DNA of 64,000 bases from Variovorax sp. V93. GTDB taxonomy: Bacteria; Pseudomonadota; Gammaproteobacteria; Burkholderiales; Burkholderiaceae_C. The notes under the pieces were generated by a model. The model did no database searches. It worked only from the letters and a program-made list of their open reading frames with translations, and was not told the DNA's origin. Shown piece after piece: positions 1-8,587 of the stretch. The stretch lies in NCBI RefSeq assembly GCF_041154485.1, contig NZ_AP028669.1:2728001-2792000 (forward strand), written 5' to 3'. Each line of letters starts with the position of its first letter. The first letter of the stretch is position 1. The position numbers and the translations under genes are program-made.

Positions 1-144
1 TACACCATCACGCTGCAGGACGCCAGCACAGCGGTGCCCAGCTTTCTCCTGACCTTCAGTCCTACGTCCACGGGAAGCCAGAGGGGAGATGGCGACCTCA
101 CCCTCGACAACCAGGGCGTCAAGACGCCGGCGGGCAAATGGTGA
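1..144 (+). CDS. pilE: Type IV pilin PilE, C-terminal 47 residues (5' end outside window)
   Basis: The window opens inside this gene; 47 residues are readable before TGA at 142-144. The tail, reading GDGDLTLDNQGVKTPAGKW, is the usual C-terminus of PilE-type minor or major pilins in Comamonadaceae. The N-terminal methylation helix is outside the window, so the call rests on this short tail and on the pilV-pilW-pilX-pilY1 genes that follow. The stop overlaps the pilV start by 7 bp, so the two are probably translated together. Confidence 0.7.
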   Translation, partial: YTITLQDASTAVPSFLLTFSPTSTGSQRGDGDLTLDNQGVKTPAGKW

Positions 145-737
145 AGCGCCGCTCACCCGCCGCATCCCACGCACGCGCCCAGCGCGGTGCCACGCTGCTC
201 GAGGTGCTGGTCACGCTGCTGATCGTCTCGTTCGGGCTTTTCGGGCTCGTGGGCCTGCAGGCGCGGCTCCAGTCGTCGGAGATGGAGTCCTACCAGCGCT
301 CGCAGGCGCTGATCCTGCTCAACGACATGGCCAGCCGCATCGAGACCAACCGCCGCATGGCCTCCAGCTACGTCACGACCGCGCCGCTGGGCGCGGGAGC
401 CACTTGCCCGACAGCCACCGCCACGCGCTTGCAAGTCGACGTGAAGGAGTGGTGTAACAGCCTGCAGGGCGCGGCCGAAACGTCGAGCGGCACCAAGCTC
501 GGCGCGATGATCGGCGGCCGCGGCTGCGTGCAGGACCTGGGCAACAACGAGTACCTGATCACGGTCGCCTGGCAAGGCCTCGTGCCTACTGCCGCGCCGC
601 CCGAGGGCGTGCCCTGCGGCAAGGACATGTACGACGCGGCCGCCCCGGCCTCGGCCAGCGAACCGGCGCTTGCCTGTTCCAGCGACAGGTGCCGCAGGAC
701 CGTGACGACGCTGGTGCGCATCGGGAATCTCTCATGA
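138..737 (+). CDS. pilV: Type IV pilus modification protein PilV (minor pilin)
   Basis: A 199-residue minor pilin that helps start pilus assembly at the inner membrane with PilW, PilX and PilY1. After a basic leader the type III signal reads RGATLLEVLVTLLIVSFG: a prepilin-peptidase site (cleavage after Gly), the conserved Glu at +5 and a hydrophobic helix. The +1 residue is Ala rather than the usual Phe or Leu. The Cys-containing C-terminal part is typical of PilV. ATG at 138 overlaps the pilE end; GTG at 141 is an alternative. The stop overlaps the pilW start (ATGA). Confidence 0.9.
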   Translation: MVKRRSPAASHARAQRGATLLEVLVTLLIVSFGLFGLVGLQARLQSSEMESYQRSQALILLNDMASRIETNRRMASSYVTTAPLGAGATCPTATATRLQVDVKEWCNSLQGAAETSSGTKLGAMIGGRGCVQDLGNNEYLITVAWQGLVPTAAPPEGVPCGKDMYDAAAPASASEPALACSSDRCRRTVTTLVRIGNLS

Positions 738-1906
738 GCCGGGCCTGCTTCGCGACCGCGGTTCAGCGCCCTGCCCGGCTTGCGCGCGTCTCGCTGCGCC
801 AGCGGGGGCTGACGCTGATCGAGCTGATGGTGGCGATCACCATCATGCTGATCGTCGTGGCTGCGCTGCTTGCGCTGTTCCTCAACGTGAACAACACCCA
901 GCGCGAAATGGTCAGGGTCAATCGCCAGATGGAGAGCGGCCGCCTCAGCATCTTCGTGCTGGAGAACGAGATCTCGCACGCCGGCTTCTGGGAAAACTAC
1001 ATGCCCGAGTTCGACGACCTCACGGTCACCACGGTGCCCCAGAAAGTGCCCACGGGCACGGCGCCCGATCCGTGCCTGGCCTACACGGCGGCCAACTGGA
1101 CCGACGACTACAAGCGCAGCCTGCTCGACATGCCCGTGCAGGCCTATGACGCGGTGCCAGCCTCTTGCGCGACGCTGCTCGCGAACCAGAAGGCCGGCAC
1201 CGACGTGCTGGTGGTGCGCCATGCCGAGACCTGCCTGCCGGGCGCACCGAACTGCGAAGCCGACACGCTCGGCAAGCTGTACTTCCAGTCGTCGTTCTGC
1301 GGCACGCAGAAGCCTTCTGACTTCGACCTCAGCACGGCCGGCTTCGCCACCATGCTGGCCAAGAACTGCACCGCGCCGGCGCCCAAGCGGAAGTTCATCT
1401 CCGACATCTACTACGTGCGCACCTACGCCGAGACCGTGGGCGATGGTATTCCGACCTTGGCGCGCTCGCGCTTCGACCTCTCAGCCACCGGCCTGGCGCA
1501 GCAGCCGCCGGTGCCGCTGATCGAGGGCATCGAAGGCTTCCGCGTGGAACTGGGCCTGGACACCGCGAGCAAGACCGGCGCGCTGGTGAACTACGCCCAG
1601 GCCATCAACTGGGCCGACTCGGCCAATAGGTCCACGCCCACCAATCGCGGCGACGGAAGCCCCGACGGCGACTTCGTGCACTGCAGCACGGCCTCGCCCT
1701 GCACGGCCGACCAGCTGATCAACGTGGCGGCAGTCAAGCTCTACGTGGTCGCCCGCAGCCTGGAGATTTCGCCGGGCCACACGGACACGCGCACCTACAA
1801 CCTGGGAAGCGGAACGCTCGGCCCCTTCAACGACCATTACAAGCGGCATGCGTTCACCACCGCGATCCGCATGACCAATGTGACAGGCCGCAGGGAAACG
1901 CCGTGA
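734..1906 (+). CDS. pilW: Type IV pilus assembly protein PilW (minor pilin)
   Basis: 390 residues. The N-terminal signal reads QRGLTLIELMVAITIMLIVV, with a prepilin-peptidase site before Leu, Glu at +5 and a hydrophobic helix of about 20 residues. The rest is a large periplasmic domain with several Cys, as in PilW of beta- and gammaproteobacteria, where it joins the priming complex of the pilus tip. ATG at 734 is chosen because it forms an ATGA overlap with pilV; an upstream in-frame ATG at 689 would add 15 residues of unlikely sequence. The stop overlaps the GTG start of pilX. Confidence 0.92.
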   Translation: MSRACFATAVQRPARLARVSLRQRGLTLIELMVAITIMLIVVAALLALFLNVNNTQREMVRVNRQMESGRLSIFVLENEISHAGFWENYMPEFDDLTVTTVPQKVPTGTAPDPCLAYTAANWTDDYKRSLLDMPVQAYDAVPASCATLLANQKAGTDVLVVRHAETCLPGAPNCEADTLGKLYFQSSFCGTQKPSDFDLSTAGFATMLAKNCTAPAPKRKFISDIYYVRTYAETVGDGIPTLARSRFDLSATGLAQQPPVPLIEGIEGFRVELGLDTASKTGALVNYAQAINWADSANRSTPTNRGDGSPDGDFVHCSTASPCTADQLINVAAVKLYVVARSLEISPGHTDTRTYNLGSGTLGPFNDHYKRHAFTTAIRMTNVTGRRETP

Positions 1907-2463
1907 AGATGCCATCGACACATTCCGTGCGCCGGCAGGCCGGCGCGGCACTGATCGTCGGGCTGATCATGCTGCTTCTGATCACGCTGGCTGTGACGGC
2001 GGGGTTCACGCTCAGCAACACCAACCTCAAGTCGGTGGGCAACATGCAGAACCGCAACGAGGCCGTGGCCGCTTCGAACCGGGCGATCGAGGAAGTGGCC
2101 GCCTCGCTGCTGCTGCCGGGCGTCGATGGCTCGCCTTCGCTTACGGCGCCCCAGGGCACCGTGAGCCTGGTGGACATCAACAACGACGGCACGATCGACT
2201 ATCGGGTGCAGATTGCACCACCCACCTGCGTGCGCGCCACCAAGTCGACCGGCACCGGCGGCGGCGGCGCCGTCGGGCCTGGCGGCATCGGCGGCGGGGC
2301 ATCCACTACCGGCTCGGGGCTCAACGCCGTGCCCGACCAATACAACTCGGTGTGGGACATCAGCACCAGCGTGACGGATGCCGCCAGCGGCACGGTCACT
2401 TCGGTTCGCCAGGGCGTGCGCGCGTTGCTGAGCAAGGAACAGTTCCTGGCGCTGTGCTCCTAG
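1903..2463 (+). CDS. pilX: Type IV pilus assembly protein PilX (minor pilin)
   Basis: 186 residues. The N-terminus reads RRQAGAALIVGLIMLLLITL: a hydrophobic helix without Glu at +5, which is normal for PilX and makes it the likely tip-most minor pilin. Residues around 120-140 form a Gly-rich insert in an otherwise ordinary PilX. GTG at 1903 overlaps the pilW stop (GTGA); ATG at 1909 is two codons inside and equally possible. A 46-bp gap separates it from pilY1, so the run is likely one operon. Confidence 0.88.
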   Translation: MKMPSTHSVRRQAGAALIVGLIMLLLITLAVTAGFTLSNTNLKSVGNMQNRNEAVAASNRAIEEVAASLLLPGVDGSPSLTAPQGTVSLVDINNDGTIDYRVQIAPPTCVRATKSTGTGGGGAVGPGGIGGGASTTGSGLNAVPDQYNSVWDISTSVTDAASGTVTSVRQGVRALLSKEQFLALCS

Positions 2464-2509
2464 CAAAGCGCCTCCCCCGAATGATCACGACGATGAACGG
2501 ATCGCCACC

Positions 2510-5500
2510 ATGAAAAAGAACTTCTTCCGATCGCTTTGCGCCACTGCGATGCTGATGCTCGGCCTGGGCTCGGCCCAGGCGGAAGACATCGATCTGTTCG
2601 TCGGCTACAACCAGACCACGACATCCGCGCCGAACGTGCTGTTCGTGGTGGACAACACGGCCAACTGGACGCCGCTATTTGCCGCCGAGATGAACGCGCT
2701 GGCCAGTGCCTTCGAGAGCCTGCCCACGAGCAAGTTCAGGGTGGGCGTGATGATGTTCAGTGAAACGGGCGGAGGCAACTCGAACATCGACGGCGCCTAC
2801 CTGCGCGCGGGCGTGCGCCTTCTGAACGATGCCAACAAGCTCAATTACGGCGCGCTGATTCGCAGCTTCAATGTGAATGACGACAAATCCAATGGCGGCA
2901 AGGCCGGCAAGATGATGGCGGAGGTGTACCGCTACCTGAGCAGCGGCGCGCCCTTGGGCGGCAACAACAAGGCAAAGGCCGACTACGCGGGCAATGTCTT
3001 CGGAACCGCTGCATCCAAGGCGATCTACGCGTTGCCTGGCAACCCTCTGGCAGCAATCAACAGCAGCACCTATCTCGGTCCGAGCACCGCCAATTGCGCC
3101 AGAACCTATGTCATCTACATCAGCAACGGGGCCGCGCAGGACAACAGCAGCGACACCACGATTTCCCTCAATGCATTGCGCACCGCCGGGGGCGACACGA
3201 GCACAATCACGCTGAACCCGAGCGGCTCGCAGGACAACATGGCCGACGAATGGGCCAGGTTCCTGAAGACCAGCATGGGCGTCAACGTCTACACCATCGA
3301 AGCGGCCACGGCCACGGGAGGCCAGGGACCGGGCTGGACCGCCTTGCTCCAGAGCATGGCCAAGGTCAGTGAAGGCGGGTACTACGACGTCCATGCGGAG
3401 GCCAATCTGGGCACAGCGCTGGCTGGCGCCTTCGACGACATCTTCAGCAAGATCCAGTCCGTCAACAGCGTGTTCTCGTCGGTGAGCCTGCCCGTGAGCG
3501 TGAATACACAGGGAACCTACCTGAACCAGGTGTTCGTCGGCATGTTCCGCCCTGACGATTCCGCCTATCCCCGCTGGAACGGCAATCTCAAGCAGTACAA
3601 GCTCGGGGTGGACGCCCAGACCAAGCAACTGGTCCTGCAGGACGCGGACAGCGTTGATGCTGTCAACAAGGAAACCGGCTTCATCACGCCGTGCGCACGA
3701 AGTTTCTGGACTCCGACCCAGCTCAACGACTATTGGAGTTTCAATCCTTCCGGCGACTGCATACGCACCGACCCGATCACCAACCTGCCCGTCAGCGGAC
3801 TTGCAGCTTCGGACACTCCCGACGGCAACGTGGTCGAAAAAGGCGCGCAGGGCTACATGCTGCGGCAGGTGCTCACCGCCGACCGCAACGTCAAGACCTG
3901 TACGCCGGGCGCCTGCACGGCCCTGACAAACTTCGTTGACGGTAACACGGCGGATATCACGTCGACGGCCCTGGGCGTACAGACCACCACCGAGCGAACT
4001 GCGCTCATCAACTGGCTTCGCGGCCTGAACAACAGGGGCGACGAGACGAAAGACACCGCCGGAAAATTCACGACCTCCACCACCGCCATGCGCCCCTCGG
4101 TGCACGGCGACGTGGTGCATTCGCGGCCGGTGGCGATCAACTACGGCACCGACGCAGCGCCACAGGTGGTGGTGTTCTACGGTGCCAACGACGGCGTACT
4201 GCGCGCAGTCAACGGCAACCAGGCCGGTTCGATCGGATCGGCGGCGCCTGGCAGCGAGCTATGGTCCTTCGTGCCGCCGGAGTTCTATGGCAGCATCAAG
4301 CGGCTCTACGACAACACGACGCGCATCAATTTCCCCGGCGTGCCCGTCAGCGTGGGCGCCACCGCACCCAAGCCCTACGGCATGGACGGCCCGATGGCAG
4401 CCTACCGCCAAGGCACCTCGGCCTGGCTCTATGCGAGCATGCGCCGCGGCGGCCGCCTGATCTATGCTTTTGACGTGTCCAACCCGGCGGCACCCAGCCT
4501 CAAGTGGCGCCGCGGCTGCCCCAACCAGGACAACGACACCGACTGCGACACCGGCATGAGCGGCATCGGCCAGACCTGGTCCGCGCCGAAGATCGTGAAG
4601 GCCAGCGGCTACGGCGCCGGCAGCACGCCCATCGTGATGTTCGGCGGCGGCTACGACAAGTGCGAGGACGTCGACGCCACCACGGCGGCCAGTGCCTGCG
4701 GCACGGCCACCAAGGGCAACAAGATCTATGTGCTCGACGCGAGCACGGGCGACGTCCTGAAGACCTTCGACACCGTGCGCGCAGTCAGCGGCGAGGTCAC
4801 CATCGTGAACGACGGCACCGGCCTCGCCAAGTTCGCCTATGCGGCCGACCTGGGCGGCAACGTCTACCGGATCACCATCGGAGCCAGTGCACCCGCCGGC
4901 TGGGAGCTGGCCAAGATCGCTTCGCTCGGGTGCGACGACCCCGCGACCTCCTGCACGCCCAACCGCAAGTTCATGTTCGGCCCCGACGTGGTCGAGGACA
5001 ACGGCATGTACGTGCTGCTGCTGGGCTCGGGCGACCGCGAGAAGCCGCTGCGCTCCTACGCTGCCGCACTCAGCGTTGCCAACCGCTTCTACATGCTGGT
5101 GGACAAGCCATCAGATACCACCTGGCTCACCACCGAAGCCACCCGTTGCAACGGCATCTCCGTGCTGTGCCACGGCTCCCTGTTCGCCATCACGGGCAAC
5201 ACGACGCCGTCGGCGACCGAGCTCGCGGCCAAGAAGGGCTGGTACCTCGCGCTTGCGGCCGGCGAGCAGGTGGTGACTTCATCGGTCACAGCCTATGGCA
5301 CCACGACATTCAACACCCACACGCCGACCGACTCCAGCGTGACCCAGTCGTGCCGAGCGAACCTGGGCACTGCGAACGTGTACAACCTCTCGTATCTCGA
5401 CGCGACGGGGCAGAACGGCGCGCGCTTCCAGAACGTGGTTGGGGGCGGCCTCGCGCCCTCGCCCGTGGTCGGCCGTGTGATGGTGGGCGACACCTTCCGC

Positions 5501-5611
5501 GACGTGGTGATCGGCGCCAACCCCGATTCGTTCCTGAGCCCGAAGGGCGCCACGGTCAAGGCCGCCTTCAAGCAGCCCAAGGGCCGGGTCTACTGGTTCA
5601 TCCAGAAGTAA
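2510..5611 (+). CDS. pilY1: Pilus tip adhesin / assembly factor PilY1
   Basis: 1033 residues with a Sec signal peptide ending near AQA-ED (residues about 1-24). The first 300 residues resemble a von Willebrand A fold (a LFVVDN strand, then a regular helix/strand pattern). The last 500 residues match the PilY1 beta-propeller, including VHGDVVHSRPVAINYG and the segment RGCPNQDNDTDCDTGMSGIG. In Pseudomonas and Neisseria this protein sits at the pilus tip, counters retraction and mediates adhesion. The Asp-rich stretch near residues 670-680 could bind calcium, but I cannot map it exactly onto the known site. It lies between pilX and fimT on the same strand. Confidence 0.93.
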   Translation: MKKNFFRSLCATAMLMLGLGSAQAEDIDLFVGYNQTTTSAPNVLFVVDNTANWTPLFAAEMNALASAFESLPTSKFRVGVMMFSETGGGNSNIDGAYLRAGVRLLNDANKLNYGALIRSFNVNDDKSNGGKAGKMMAEVYRYLSSGAPLGGNNKAKADYAGNVFGTAASKAIYALPGNPLAAINSSTYLGPSTANCARTYVIYISNGAAQDNSSDTTISLNALRTAGGDTSTITLNPSGSQDNMADEWARFLKTSMGVNVYTIEAATATGGQGPGWTALLQSMAKVSEGGYYDVHAEANLGTALAGAFDDIFSKIQSVNSVFSSVSLPVSVNTQGTYLNQVFVGMFRPDDSAYPRWNGNLKQYKLGVDAQTKQLVLQDADSVDAVNKETGFITPCARSFWTPTQLNDYWSFNPSGDCIRTDPITNLPVSGLAASDTPDGNVVEKGAQGYMLRQVLTADRNVKTCTPGACTALTNFVDGNTADITSTALGVQTTTERTALINWLRGLNNRGDETKDTAGKFTTSTTAMRPSVHGDVVHSRPVAINYGTDAAPQVVVFYGANDGVLRAVNGNQAGSIGSAAPGSELWSFVPPEFYGSIKRLYDNTTRINFPGVPVSVGATAPKPYGMDGPMAAYRQGTSAWLYASMRRGGRLIYAFDVSNPAAPSLKWRRGCPNQDNDTDCDTGMSGIGQTWSAPKIVKASGYGAGSTPIVMFGGGYDKCEDVDATTAASACGTATKGNKIYVLDASTGDVLKTFDTVRAVSGEVTIVNDGTGLAKFAYAADLGGNVYRITIGASAPAGWELAKIASLGCDDPATSCTPNRKFMFGPDVVEDNGMYVLLLGSGDREKPLRSYAAALSVANRFYMLVDKPSDTTWLTTEATRCNGISVLCHGSLFAITGNTTPSATELAAKKGWYLALAAGEQVVTSSVTAYGTTTFNTHTPTDSSVTQSCRANLGTANVYNLSYLDATGQNGARFQNVVGGGLAPSPVVGRVMVGDTFRDVVIGANPDSFLSPKGATVKAAFKQPKGRVYWFIQK

Positions 5612-5625
5612 AAAAGGAAAAAGGG

Positions 5626-6141
5626 ATGGCCATGCCCGGCACGCGCGCCCGCGGTTTCACGCTCATCGAGCTGATGGTCACCCTCGTGGTGCTGATCGTG
5701 CTGGTGTCGGTGGCGGTTCCCTCGTTCGATTACATACGGCTTTCGACCCGGCTGAATTCCTACGCAACCGATCTCGTCGCCGGCAGCCAGCTTGCGCGCA
5801 GCGAGGCCATCAAGCGCAACGCGCCCGTCACGCTGTGCGCTTCGTCCAACGGCACCAGCTGCGCCACCGACGGGCAATGGGAGGCCGGCTGGATCGTCAT
5901 CAGCAGCGGTGCGACGCCCACGGTGATCCAGAAGCAGCCCGCGGCCGCCAGCGGCTACCGCATCCGCGACAGCGGCGGCCTCAGCGCGCTCGCCTTCGAG
6001 GGCACCGGCGTCGGCGCCACCGCGGCCAACTTCACGATCTGCCGGGCCACCCCCCTGGGTACCCCGAAGCGGCTGGTCAAGATCAGCGCCACCGGCCGTT
6101 CCTCGGTCACGCGGACCGATGCAGGAAGCTGCGCCGCATGA
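5626..6141 (+). CDS. fimT: FimT/FimU-like GspH-family pseudopilin
   Basis: 171 residues. The signal reads RGFTLIELMVTLVVLIVLVS with a canonical Gly-Phe cleavage site and Glu at +5, followed by a GspH/FimT domain (PSFDYIRLSTRLNS, then SQLARSEAIKRN, the usual helix pair). Cys residues lie at about 67, 73 and in the C-terminal part. ATG at 5626, 14 bp after pilY1 and preceded by AAAAAGG, is chosen; a second ATG follows two codons later. As the last gene in the pilus run it probably completes the set of minor pilins. FimU, another name for the same group, is an alternative. Confidence 0.88.
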   Translation: MAMPGTRARGFTLIELMVTLVVLIVLVSVAVPSFDYIRLSTRLNSYATDLVAGSQLARSEAIKRNAPVTLCASSNGTSCATDGQWEAGWIVISSGATPTVIQKQPAAASGYRIRDSGGLSALAFEGTGVGATAANFTICRATPLGTPKRLVKISATGRSSVTRTDAGSCAA

Positions 6142-6153
6142 ATGAGGTCTTTT

Positions 6154-6181
6154 TTGTGCGATCCTCGGCGACGCGGACAAT
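6154..6181 (+). promoter_or_regulatory. Weak candidate promoter for the DUF6502-DUF5666 pair
   Basis: A TTGTGC hexamer at 6154-6159 and GACAAT at 6176-6181 are separated by 16 bp, about 80 bp upstream of the DUF6502 start. Three of six and four of six bases match the sigma-70 consensus. The 120-bp gap has no gene and also contains a 12-bp GC palindrome at 6197-6208. Confidence 0.25.
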
Positions 6182-6261
6182 AGTGCACTGATCGGTGGCC
6201 CCGGGGCCCTTCAGTCCCTGCCGCCGCACCGCAATCGCATCAGAAGAAACGCTTCATTTTC

Positions 6262-7104
6262 ATGGAACACCAGCTCGACTGGGCACTGGCCGCCTGCGCC
6301 CGCATCCTGCGGCCGGTGGTCAGGCTCGCCCTGGCGATGGGGGTCAAGCACCCGCACCTGGAAGTCCTGCTGCGCGACCTGCTGCTCGAGGAGGCCAAGC
6401 GCTCCTGGCGCCAGCAGGGGGTGGCAAAGCCCAACATCAGCCAGCTGTCGGTCACCACCGGGCTCAACCGCAAGGCCGTGACGGCCAAGGTCCGCGACAC
6501 CGTGGACGCCCTGCCCCACACCGAGATCTCCGCCGCTGCCAAGACCTTCACGCTGTGGCTGCAGATGGTGTCGGAGAACCAGTCCTTCCAGCGCTTGCCG
6601 ATCACCTCCGAGGGCGACGATGCGCCCTCCTTCGAAACCGTGGCCAGGCTCGGCAGCCGCGGCAACGTGCACCATCGGACCATCCTCGACGAGCTGGTGC
6701 GCCTGAACATGGTGGCCGAACAGGACGGCTACGCCGAACTCAAGGCCAACGGCTTCGTGCCGGTGGATGACCTGCAGTCGATGCTGGCATTCCTTGGAGA
6801 CAACGGCCGCGACCACCTGCTGGCGGCGGTGTCCAACACGCTGGGCGAAGAGCCCCGCATGCTCGAACGCTCCGTATATGCGCGCGGCCTCGGCCTGCAG
6901 GATTGCGAAAATATCCACCAGGTGGTGCGCGACCGCTGGGCGGCCCTGCACCTGGAACTGGCGGGCGAGATGAACCGCGCGGTCGACCGGGCGCCCGAAG
7001 GCGCCAAGGGGCGCATGCGCGTCGGGATCTATACCTACTATGAAGACGAGGCGGCGCCGGGCGCGCCTCCCGTCCCCGCCCAGCGGGACAAAGGAACACG
7101 ATGA
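6262..7104 (+). CDS. DUF6502 family protein
   Basis: 280 residues, soluble, no signal peptide. I recognise it as DUF6502, a family of unknown function. Residues 50-85 (QGVAKPNISQLSVTTGLNRK) look like a helix-turn-helix that would bind DNA, followed by a longer alpha-helical region, so a regulatory role is an inference. It overlaps the next gene by 4 bp (ATGA), and the DUF6502-DUF5666 pairing suggests that the two act together. The C-terminal 20 residues are Pro- and charge-rich. Confidence 0.75.
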   Translation: MEHQLDWALAACARILRPVVRLALAMGVKHPHLEVLLRDLLLEEAKRSWRQQGVAKPNISQLSVTTGLNRKAVTAKVRDTVDALPHTEISAAAKTFTLWLQMVSENQSFQRLPITSEGDDAPSFETVARLGSRGNVHHRTILDELVRLNMVAEQDGYAELKANGFVPVDDLQSMLAFLGDNGRDHLLAAVSNTLGEEPRMLERSVYARGLGLQDCENIHQVVRDRWAALHLELAGEMNRAVDRAPEGAKGRMRVGIYTYYEDEAAPGAPPVPAQRDKGTR

Positions 7105-8492
7105 AGAACCACTACCGATGGATGCGCGGCATCCTCTTTGCCGGGGCCATGGCCTTGCTGCTCTCGTGCGGGGGCGGCGGCAGTGGCGGTGGCGGTTCGG
7201 CAGGCAGCCTGGGCGGCATCGCCGGTAGCGGCGCGACGGGCTCTGGGAGCGATGGCGCGGGCACGGGAGGCGGTGGAACCGGTGGGTCCGGCAGTAGTAC
7301 GGGCGGCACGGGTAGCTCGGGCGGCTCCGACGGCACGAGCACCGCCGGCAACGGCAGCGACGACGGTTCTGGCGTGGGCTCGGGCGGCACGGGCGTGAGC
7401 ACCGCCGACGCCACCGGCATCGGCTCCGTCGGCGGGCTGGGCAGCATCATCCTGAATGGCGTGCGCTACAACACGGACGCCGCGGCCTTCAGCGTCGAGG
7501 ACGCCACGAGCGCCAGTGCCAATCCCGCTGAACTCCTGCAGATCGGCATGAGCGTGCGCATTGCCGGCAAGATCGACAGCGAATTCACCGCAGCCACGGC
7601 GCAGCAGGTCGAATCGGCGGCCGAGCTGCGCGGCGCCGTGTCGGCCATCGATGCCGGGGCCGGCAGCTTCGCCGTGATGGGCACCACGGTCACTATCGAC
7701 AACGCCACCATCTGGAGCGGAGCGAACAGCCTGGCCCAGATCGCGATCGGCAGCGTGGTGCAGGTCTGGGGCCTGCCCTCGGCGCCGGGCACCTTGCGCG
7801 CCACGCGCGTCGAACTGAAGCCGGTGTCGGGCGAGCCGCTGGTGACCGGCGTGGTGCAGAACCTGGACCGGACCGGGCAACAGTTCATGCTGGGCCAGCT
7901 CACGGTCCGGTACGGCAGCGCCGCGTTCTCGGGCGGCATCGACGCCTCCACGCTGGCCGATGGCGCCATCGTCCGCGTGCGCGGCAGCGCCATGCCGGTG
8001 CTTGGCACTCTCAATGCAACCAAGGTGCAGGGCTGGTACGCGGTGCCAACGCAGAACGCCGCCGCAGTGCAACTGGCGGGTGTCATCACAAACTACGGCG
8101 GGCTCAATGCCTTCAAGGTGCTGGGCACGGCCGTCGATGCGTCCAATGCCATCGTCACGGGCGGCCCGGTGAGTTCGATCGGCGACGGCGTCAAGGTGGA
8201 ACTCGACGGCTTCATGACCAACGGCGTGCTGGTGGTGAAGAAGCTGCGCATCCGCTATATCCCCGGCACGGGCGGGCCGGTCGCCTTCACGCTGATCGGC
8301 GCCATCGGCGACTACGTGTCGCCCTCTAGTTTCGTGGTGAAGGGCCAGAAGGTGAACGCCAGCAGCCCCGCGACGGTCTTCGAGAACGGCAGCGCCGCCG
8401 ACCTGGCCAACGGCCGCCGCGTCACGGTGGTCGGCAACGCGGTGGTGGATGGCGTGCTGACTGCGCAGACCGTCACGTTCCTGACGCCCTGA
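7101..8492 (+). CDS. DUF5666 domain lipoprotein with Gly/Ser-rich linker
   Basis: 463 residues. The N-terminus carries a lipoprotein signal with the lipobox LLSC near residue 22, so the mature protein should be lipid-anchored in the cell envelope. Residues about 23-105 are almost pure Gly/Ser/Thr, a long flexible linker. From about residue 110 the protein is made of repeated beta-rich units (for example VQNLDRTGQQFMLGQLTVRY) that match DUF5666, an OB-like repeat of unknown function. It is translationally coupled to the upstream DUF6502 gene. No enzymatic motif is visible; an envelope-binding or structural role is an inference. Confidence 0.75.
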   Translation: MKNHYRWMRGILFAGAMALLLSCGGGGSGGGGSAGSLGGIAGSGATGSGSDGAGTGGGGTGGSGSSTGGTGSSGGSDGTSTAGNGSDDGSGVGSGGTGVSTADATGIGSVGGLGSIILNGVRYNTDAAAFSVEDATSASANPAELLQIGMSVRIAGKIDSEFTAATAQQVESAAELRGAVSAIDAGAGSFAVMGTTVTIDNATIWSGANSLAQIAIGSVVQVWGLPSAPGTLRATRVELKPVSGEPLVTGVVQNLDRTGQQFMLGQLTVRYGSAAFSGGIDASTLADGAIVRVRGSAMPVLGTLNATKVQGWYAVPTQNAAAVQLAGVITNYGGLNAFKVLGTAVDASNAIVTGGPVSSIGDGVKVELDGFMTNGVLVVKKLRIRYIPGTGGPVAFTLIGAIGDYVSPSSFVVKGQKVNASSPATVFENGSAADLANGRRVTVVGNAVVDGVLTAQTVTFLTP

Positions 8493-8548
8493 ACAGGCCG
8501 CCCCGGGGCCGCACACCCCGGGAACTCGCGCAGGCCTCCGGGGTACCA

Positions 8549-8587
8549 ACCTGCCAGGGCCGGCGCAGCTCGCCTGCCCTGGCAGGT
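8549..8587 (+). repeat. Perfect 12-bp inverted repeat abutting the L,D-transpeptidase start
   Basis: Arms ACCTGCCAGGGC (8549-8560) and GCCCTGGCAGGT (8576-8587) are exact reverse complements around a 15-nt loop. The right arm ends one base before ATG at 8588 and contains the only purine-rich stretch that could serve as a ribosome site. No T-run follows, so a simple intrinsic terminator is less likely than an mRNA hairpin that limits initiation, or a terminator of another kind for the upstream gene. Confidence 0.65.

Noticed and set aside
6197..6208. Perfect palindrome GGCCCCGGGGCC
   Set aside because: It has no loop or T-run, and chance GC palindromes of this size are expected in this composition; no link to a regulator.
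7170..7440. Short repeated GGC-rich units resembling a repeat array
   Set aside because: The units encode a Gly/Ser linker inside the DUF5666 lipoprotein; they are not regularly spaced and have no spacers, so not CRISPR.
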